The notes under the pieces: generated by a model
Seen by the model: the letters and a program-made list of their open reading frames with translations, nothing else
Databases searched by the model: none
What the model was told of the DNA's origin: nothing
Position numbers and translations under genes: made by a program
Source of the DNA: Massariosphaeria phaeospora
Taxonomy: Eukaryota; Ascomycota; Dothideomycetes; Pleosporales
NCBI GenBank assembly: GCA_011032825.1
Contig: JAADJZ010000036.1
Coordinates: 1 to 64,000, forward strand
Direction of reading: 5' to 3'
Length of the DNA: 64,000 nucleotides
Shown: piece by piece, positions 57,512-64,000 of the stretch
Layout of the letters: the number at the start of each line of letters is the position of its first letter
Position numbering within the stretch: the stretch's first letter is position 1

Positions 57512-59266
57512 ATGGACGAGCACCGCTACCAGAAGGCATTATGCAATCCCACAACCTTCGAAGCTCAGCACGACCTCGCGTTTATCGAAACGCACACTTA
57601 CGAGGCAAGTCAGCAAGCAATTCCATGCAGTAGCTAGCTCGAGGACCCAGCTTATACATGGCAGGATGCAGCGGAGAATTCGTTCGAGACGGGCCGTTTG
57701 GCGGATAAGGCTGTAGGGGCATGGCTAGTGGAGCCGGTAGGTGTATGGTGGCCATGATTGCTAAAGGCTGCCACTGATTGATTCTGTCAGCCACGCGTAG
57801 TTGACGATGCGCATTCCAAGCGGGTCGCAAGTCTGCGCATCATGTAAGTCGGCACAACATTGCAGAGCCAACCAACCAAGGCCCTACTGATCTGGCATCT
57901 ATCCTGTACCAGCGCCTGCGTCGGGCCCCCTCGACACAAGAACCGCCGGACGCCCTTGAACTTGTCGCGAGAGACGTACGAGCTCATAACCGCGCAGTGG
58001 CAGCTCCCGCGCTCGTTCCTGCACCTGCTGACTACGCGGCGGGCGTGCTTCTCCACGTTCGAAGGGGAGAGTCGCGAGGACAGCGACGACCGCAGTATGT
58101 GGCGCTCCGCCTGGTTGTCTGGACTCTGAGACGACTAACAGATAGGGAGGCTACTCGTTCCAGACAGTGGATAAAGGCGGCCATCCATTCGCAGGTGCCG
58201 TCACGCATCAGAACAGCGAACGCACTACTCTGGTCTTCTTATGCGGTCTTCTCGAAAAGGATTTGTCTTTGCTGTGTGAGGAGCTCAAAGGTTCCAGAGC
58301 ACTTGTTGGGATCCCGACGTTTGTTCCCATGTGCCTGCTCGAGATGAAGACCGAGAGAGTCGAGGAAAGCCTCGAGGAGAGCTACGCCGACATCTACAAG
58401 ATGAAAGTCAAGACGAGGATGACCAGCAACGCCGACGATGACTTTGCGGGCGTAGGGACCGACGATTCCGATTTTGTGTCCGTCAGTCGGTCGCTCACTG
58501 AGATTTTTAGATCGCTTGCAAAGAACGAGTTTGCGTGTGAAGCGCATCTCCATCTTCTGGATCGCCTAGACGAGGAGAATCTGCGCCTGTTTGCATACAG
58601 TGCTCGCATGTCGTATGACGAGAAAGCGATGCGTACAATCGAGAAGAGGAACAGGTCGCTTCGCTCCTGGATGCAAACACTGGGCCCGCAGACAAGATAT
58701 CATTCCCAGCGTTCGCAGGCCTATGTCCAGACAGTGAGTGCAACGTTGCAGGGCAAGATGCCTGTTAATTCCAGATAGGTTTACAGTCTTATTGCGCAGC
58801 ATGACAACGCGCTCAACATCAAGACTGCGGAGGCTTCTTTGCGCGTCTCAGAGATCAGTTACAGAGACAGCGCCGCGATGAAGGCTATAGCGGAGGACTC
58901 GAAGCAAGTCGCACTAGCGACCTGGCGAGATAGCTCGCTGATGTACATTGTCGCGATTTTGACGCTGATATTCCTACCGCCGACGTTCACAGCTGTGAGT
59001 GCACTGCATCATGTCGTCAATACATACACTAACATCTCTAGACTCTCTTCAGCACTCAGTTCTTTGACTTCAAGTTTTCATCCAGTGGTTCGGTTGTGTC
59101 GTACCAGTTCTGGCTATATTGGGCAGTAACTATCGCTCTGACAGCACTTACTTTTGGGTCGGCAGGCTACTTCTGGAGAGCGAGGGACAGGAAGGTTGTT
59201 GAGACATTTTTGAAAAGGGACGCCATTGAAGATGCGGAGAAGATGCAGAGCATGGGACGGCAGTAA
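57512..59266 (+). CDS. CorA-like membrane protein (Mg2+ transporter-like fold), no GMN motif
   Basis: Seven exons: 57512..57604, 57665..57736, 57791..57843, 57913..58094, 58150..58733, 58779..58994 and 59042..59266; 474 aa. The long N-terminal part is soluble and helical. Two C-terminal membrane helices follow: ~381-400 (SSLMYIVAILTLIFLPPTFTA) and ~422-444 (FWLYWAVTIALTALTFGSAGYFW). This is the CorA arrangement found in many fungal proteins of unknown role. The GMN selectivity motif between the helices is absent (FSTQFFDFKFSSSG instead), so Mg2+ transport is doubtful. Intron 1 uses a GC donor (GCAAGT). The exon 4/5 acceptor (GGGAG/GC) is chosen to keep frame. Confidence 0.85.
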
Positions 59267-61605
59267 CTAGTCGTGAGGTCGCTGACCAAGAGTTGTTCTT
59301 AAAGTAGACTCATCTAAGAGCGAGTTCGAACGGATCTGCCGTACGACGCAGAAGGGGCCTTGTAGTCAAGGACCTGATTGCTGCGCCATGACATGCTCGA
59401 ACTAGGACAACGCCAACGAGCTCACCTTCAATCAGGTCGGAGTTTCTCATGGGCTGAGCTGCTTCTTTGAAATCCAGTAGACTGAGAGAAGTACCTGGCT
59501 CTAATATCTTAAACTCTGTCTTGAGCTATGTCGAAGTAAGAAAGCCGAGTCAGCTCTATCACGGTATAAAGAAAGCGTGAATATCGTCTCTGACAGGGGG
59601 AATATACGAGTCTACGTCTGATTAGGGAAGGGTTCCCACCATTCAATGCAGTGAGAGCCCTATTGCGCGCTTTGTCTTGCACTGGGGGCGCTCTTCCAAC
59701 GATTCGGTATTGGATAACAACCGGCGAGTCCGAAGATGATGGAGCTGACTAGGCGATGACGCTGCAGCTGACGGCGACCGGTCTATTTACCTAATCTTAT
59801 GTTTAACGTAGTGGTCAAGGTACGATCAGATCGCTTCGGAGTGAAGGATCCCTCTTGGCGTCGATGATTAGCATCCACAATCCCCATGCCCGGTCGAAGA
59901 TGGCGCAATCGACAGGTGCGCGGGCTTTGGTGTGTCGTGCATGCCCCGACCTCTATAATGGGTGTTACCTGATCCTTGCGAGGTTCAGGTGCTTTATAGG
60001 TATTACCGGACCAAATTTGAAGTGTTATTGATCGAGGGGCGAGTAGTGTTGTATTGTTGAGTTGAGTTGAATCTCTAGTCAGAGCTGTCGAAGTTGGCGT
60101 ACGTAACTAATTGGTATACACCTGCTCGTGATCCATTCGACTGGCTCTTGATTGCTTCCAGAGATTTGGGCCCTCATCCAGTTCGCCTGTTCCAAGTCCG
60201 GGTTTACGCGCAGATGATCTATTGGACCGACCCAGAAGGCATCGCGAAGAAAAGGACGAGTTGTGATTTGCTAGGTTAGTCGAGGCTGGAGTTCGTTCTC
60301 CATAGTATGGAGCTATGGTCACCCAATCAAGCCTTCGCAGACTAAGAAGGAGATGATTCAGGGCAGACTTTTTGCGCTCATGCGGATGCTAACCACGCCG
60401 GATAGGGTAGCTGAGCCGTTCCCAAGATCAGGCGACGTCAAGAGGGAGACGGCGGGTTCCTATTCGCGTGCCGTATATTGTTGCGGATAGATGGTTGAGT
60501 TGGTAGATAGGGGTCCATAGGAGCGAGTGCCCCATGACCCAAGAAGACGCCAGATATGATAGGAGGAAGTAGGTAAGAGAGGCCTTTGGCGGTGCTATTG
60601 GTTGTGAGTAATCTATGCAGCGCCGGTCGGTTATAAGGCTCTGGCTATTCCCACCACTGTGGGCGGTGGGTGGTGATGAATCGGCTGCTACGATGCAAGC
60701 TTCCCCCTTTGGCGTGCCACTGGCTGCCGTTCGCTATTGGAAGTGCCCACAGCCGGCTGAAGTTTCCACAATCCGACGATCCATCTGACTGCGGCTGCCT
60801 AGGAGGGCGTGCGTCTAGTGCAATGTGGACGGTCGAGCGACGATCCGGTTCCTGTTCGGCGAGCAGCAAGGCCTCACAGCGCCACGGGCCCCAGCAGCGG
60901 CCGACGATCGCAGTCGAATGTGGTGTTGAGACTCGGCCGAGCAGAGCATGTCGCTGGACTCGGGAGGATCGGAAAGGTTTGGAAATCTCTTCTAGCGACC
61001 TTCCACGGGCCTTCTAGCGGGAGAGCAGGCCATGCCGTTCGCAGCTTAGTGCACAGGTTAGTGTGCGTGCACAGCTTTCGGCCGCCTGCACAATTTGCCG
61101 GAGTCGAGCCGTCCACGGGTGGTCGGTAGACCAGGGCGGCACTCAGGCACTCAGCTGCCGCCACCCGCGACCAGGCTGCGGTGCTTTGCCACCGCAATCA
61201 GGCGCACGATGAGCAGAGGGCTGAAGGCTGAAGCCGGGTGCGTCGCAGCCAGGTGGGCGGGCGTGCAGTCGAGCGTGCATGGTGTGAAGCTCTGGCTCGT
61301 CGACAGGCGGAATTGGCTTGTTCACTGCACAGCCCGCGCCGATCGCTGCTGCCCTTGGCCTGGCCGGCGCTCGCTCGCAGTTCGCCCGCTGCTTGGCCTG
61401 CATAACGCTGGCGCAGCTAGCCGAAGCCGACGGATGCTCGCCCCCCAGTGCCTTATTATTATGTATACCACCAAGCCCGCCTCTCGTACGCAGGTAACAC
61501 TCCCAGCGTCTCCAGCGACTTTCCGGTTGAAAAACCACCTTCAAAGCCGTCGACCGTAAAAGCACAGCTCCACCGGCACTCGCACTCAGACTCTCACCCG
61601 CCATC
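59267..61605. other. 2.3-kb stretch without a supported gene
   Basis: 60660-61440 is GC-rich with overlapping frames on both strands that lack domains. Probably promoter/5' leader of the next gene plus non-coding sequence. Confidence 0.55.
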
Positions 61606-62262
61606 ATGGCCGCCCTGTTCCGCGACTTTTCCTTCGAGCCTGCGTCACGGCTGCCGCTGTCTGTCCACGAAGCAGAGCGCGTGGCCATGAATGTCTCGCC
61701 CACTTCCCCACCGCCGTTTGCTCCTCCCCGACGGCACGCACGACTGCCCACGCCGCCGCCGTGTCCTGTGGGCGAGCTGGCGCAGCGCATGACTCTGCAT
61801 CTCGAAATCGACCCGCAGTACCAGGTTGCTTCTGCGTACGAGCCGCTCACGCCACCAAGCGATGACATTTGCTTCCATACCGAGGCTCTCGAGCGATGCC
61901 AGCCGCCGTTCTATTCCCACATCTCCTCGGCCATTGTGCGGATGCAGCGCCAGGCCACCACCCGCAAGCAGACCAGCCCGTCGCACATGAAGGACCTGGC
62001 GGCTCTGGTTGAGAAGATGATCGAGGACGAAGAACAGTGCAACATCTGCGACTCCAAGTCGCGGACCCCTTCGACGTCGTCGGCTTCTGACATGGACGGC
62101 GACGAAGGCATCGACATGGACTGCACACCTTCCACCGATGCATCCTTTCGGCACCCTGTTCCGCTCCATAGGTCAACGGATCGTTCCACTGGCTATAGCT
62201 TTGTATCAAAGAAGCCGCGGATGCGAAAACAAGTCAGAGCGATGAAGCGGTCGCCAAAGTAA
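61606..62262 (+). CDS. Hypothetical protein, basic C-terminus
   Basis: Single exon, 218 aa; ATG in a strong context (CCATCATGG). The N-terminal half is Pro-rich (TSPPPFAPPRR, PTPPPCP). The middle reads FYSHISSAIVRMQRQATTRKQ and MKDLAALVEKMIEDEEQCNICDSKSR, helical with a CxxC pair. An acidic DMDGDEGIDMDC stretch and a basic tail (KKPRMRKQVRAMKRSPK) suggest a nuclear protein. Codon use is regular and the frame is the only long one not explained by another gene, so I think it is real. No family assigned. Confidence 0.65.
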   Translation: MAALFRDFSFEPASRLPLSVHEAERVAMNVSPTSPPPFAPPRRHARLPTPPPCPVGELAQRMTLHLEIDPQYQVASAYEPLTPPSDDICFHTEALERCQPPFYSHISSAIVRMQRQATTRKQTSPSHMKDLAALVEKMIEDEEQCNICDSKSRTPSTSSASDMDGDEGIDMDCTPSTDASFRHPVPLHRSTDRSTGYSFVSKKPRMRKQVRAMKRSPK

Positions 62263-62813
62263 ACACCATCTTTATCTCTTTGCCAATTGGTTTTGTCATT
62301 GCATTGCATTGCGACGGCGTTTGGGGCTTTTGTTCGCGTCGGGACGCCATACATCACGGAGTTTCTGCCGAGATGCCAGAGCGGCTACGGCGATAAAATT
62401 GGGATACCCGGAGCTTTGATCGGAACACTGGGACACTATTGGAGATGGAACACTTTTGTAAGTGGTCCACTGGATTGAGTGGGCGGGTTATATTTATATC
62501 CTAGAAGCGCTCCCTCAGTGGTTGAGCCTGGCGTTGTCGGGTGCAAGAAACAGCTTCACAGCTATCGCACTCAAAACATGTAATTGCATTGCATACTGCA
62601 AATTCAATCGTATACTCTATCCTCCATGTATCTTCACGTGCTGAAGAAGTTGCCCAAGTGTACTGCTTGCTGACGTGGTGCGGCGACGTGTTCCACAAAA
62701 ACTCCCCAGACCCCGGCTGCCGGGTTCCGTTTCGATCTCGGCCGCGCCAGTTCTCATCACTTCCGGGACATGCCACCGATCTCGCACACTGCAACTCCAC
62801 GCCTCCAGCAGCC
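62263..62813. other. Intergenic
   Basis: 3' flank of the preceding gene and promoter of the RRM-like gene. Nothing else recognised. Confidence 0.6.
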
Positions 62814-63709
62814 ATGGCCCTCGCTCGCAGAGCCTCGTCGCAGCTCCTAGCCCCGCGCTGTGTGCACTTGCGCATCCAACCCCGGCCCGCCAACCTTTCA
62901 GAGAGCCGCGAGGTCTTCCGCCTGCTGCAGCGCTTTGGAGAAGTCAGCACCTGCAAGTACCTTCGGGTGTGTGCCCCTGGGATGCGCCGCGGTTGTCCTA
63001 CATGGCCGAAAAAGGCGCGAGTTTTTGAGAACACAGATAACTGACGTTTGACATTGACTAGTATGAGTACCACAACCCCGCCGACAACATCGCGCTGGCC
63101 ATCTACCGCGACTCCGGCTCTGCGCAGAAGGCCCTCGACGCGTCGCCCATACGGTTTTCTCTGGAAAGACTTGCGTCCAGCGAGCCAGCGGCCGAATACG
63201 AAACATACGAATCGCCTACATCGCAGCTGGAAAGACTTGCATCCAACGAGCCATCGACCCCCTCGAAAAACGGCATCGACGACCTCCTCCGACCCAGCCA
63301 ACTGATCAATCGCTCCCCCCCAGATACTCCGCAGCATGCAAACAACCCCTCCGCCACGGCGCCGCCCCCGCCCCCGCCCATGCCCTTCGCCGAGCCCTCA
63401 CCGGCCAAACCCACAAAGACCAAATGGTTCCAAGTCACCGTCGACCGCTCGCGCGTCGTGCACGCCGACTTCGTCGAGCGCCAGCCCTACTACAAGCAGT
63501 TCACGCCGATGAAGTCGATGGCGCAGGAAGACCTCGCCAAGGTGGTGCCGCACATCGGCCTGAGCGACGTGTCGAAGCGGCCGCCGAACCAGCACCGCAC
63601 GCCGAACAGGGTGCTGAAGACGATGGCGTATACGCTGGAGAACCGCATGCCGAGTCTGCGCGACATGTACGAGGAGGTGGCGAGCAAGAGGAGCGGGCAT
63701 AGGCCTTGA
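62814..63709 (+). CDS. Hypothetical, probably mitochondrial, RRM-like N-terminal region
   Basis: Two exons: 62814..62966 and 63062..63709; 266 aa. The N-terminus (MALARRASSQLLAPRCVHLRIQ) resembles a mitochondrial presequence. Residues ~30-80 (SREVFRLLQRFGEVSTCKYLR, then ALAIYRDSGSAQKAL) have the spacing of an RNA-recognition motif. A Pro-rich linker (PPPPPPMPF) follows, then a conserved-looking C-terminal region (TKWFQVTVDRSRVVHADFVE, YYKQFTPMK, NRVLKTMAYTLE). Tandem-like SLERLASSEP / QLERLASNEP repeats sit in the middle. A role in mitochondrial RNA or translation is a guess. Confidence 0.75.
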
Positions 63710-63903
63710 GGGGAAGACTCGGTGGGCTGTCGCACTGCTCAACGGGCGAGAGAGTATCTGTTGTGGCTTCCGGGCAACGCTCGTGGGATGAAGGAGTTCG
63801 CATGCATGGCTTGGAGAAGCCTCGAGCATGTTCTCGATAGTGTGTCCTTCTAGGGAGCCCCTCGACTTCACATCCCTCGAAACGGACAAACTCCAGACAA
63901 AAC

Positions 63904-64000
63904 ATGAACCCGGCCGCCGCCACCTCCCAACCACCCACGCTGCAAGCAAAACCCGGCATACATCTTCCGGCGTCGTATCGAACGGGTATGTATGGGTGCA
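63904..64000 (+). CDS. First exon of a gene cut by the right edge
   Basis: An ATG at 63904 opens MNPAAATSQPPTLQAKPGIH..., followed at 63986 by a consensus donor GTATGT, so the coding exon probably ends at 63985 and the rest lies beyond the window. The product is unknown. Confidence 0.4.
   Translation, partial: MNPAAATSQPPTLQAKPGIHLPASYRTGMYGC

Overview
The window is nuclear DNA from a filamentous ascomycete (Pezizomycotina). The evidence is short spliceosomal introns (mostly 49-130 bp, GTRAGT-like donors) and lineage-typical families: a white collar-2 photoreceptor partner, an AA9 polysaccharide monooxygenase, a GH45 endoglucanase, a UstYa/DUF3328 protein and a senescence-domain protein. Class Dothideomycetes is my best guess, but the sequence alone does not prove it. 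Gene models below were spliced by hand from frame continuity, splice consensus and family knowledge.

Layout. 0-9 kb: a partial small secreted protein (-), a mitochondrial-type Ohr/OsmC peroxidase (-), a small secreted Cys protein with local duplications (-), an F-box-like protein with internal repeats (-) and an AA9 LPMO (-). 9.7-16 kb: a TRK potassium transporter (-), a senescence/spartin-domain protein (+) and a His-rich hypothetical (+). 17.2-19.2 kb: a decayed, rearranged hAT transposon whose two halves lie tail to tail, bordered by a perfect 43-bp palindrome and followed by a tRNA-like/AATC-repeat tract. 20-24 kb: a 2OG-Fe(II) dioxygenase (+) and a bZIP factor (-). 24-28.6 kb is gene-poor. 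28.6-36 kb: GH1 beta-glucosidase (-), DUF1479 oxygenase-like protein (+), white collar-2 (-). 36-40.3 kb: RAD50 (+). 42-43.6 kb: secreted GH5 exo-beta-1,3-glucanase (+).

43.9-52.4 kb holds an O-methyltransferase (-), a UstYa-like oxidase (-), an unrecognised 460-aa protein (+) and an MFS exporter (-). This looks like a small accessory or secondary-metabolite group, but no backbone synthase or RiPP precursor is visible. 53.4-64 kb: a short F-box protein (-), GH45 endoglucanase (+), a CorA-like membrane protein (+), two conserved-looking hypotheticals (+) and the first exon of another gene at the right edge.

How the genes fit together: AA9, GH45 and GH1 could act in sequence on cellulose (oxidative cleavage, endo-hydrolysis, cellobiose hydrolysis inside the cell), and GH5 acts on beta-1,3-glucan. 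That suits a plant-associated or litter-degrading fungus. They are dispersed rather than clustered. RAD50, WC-2, TRK and Ohr are ordinary core genes.
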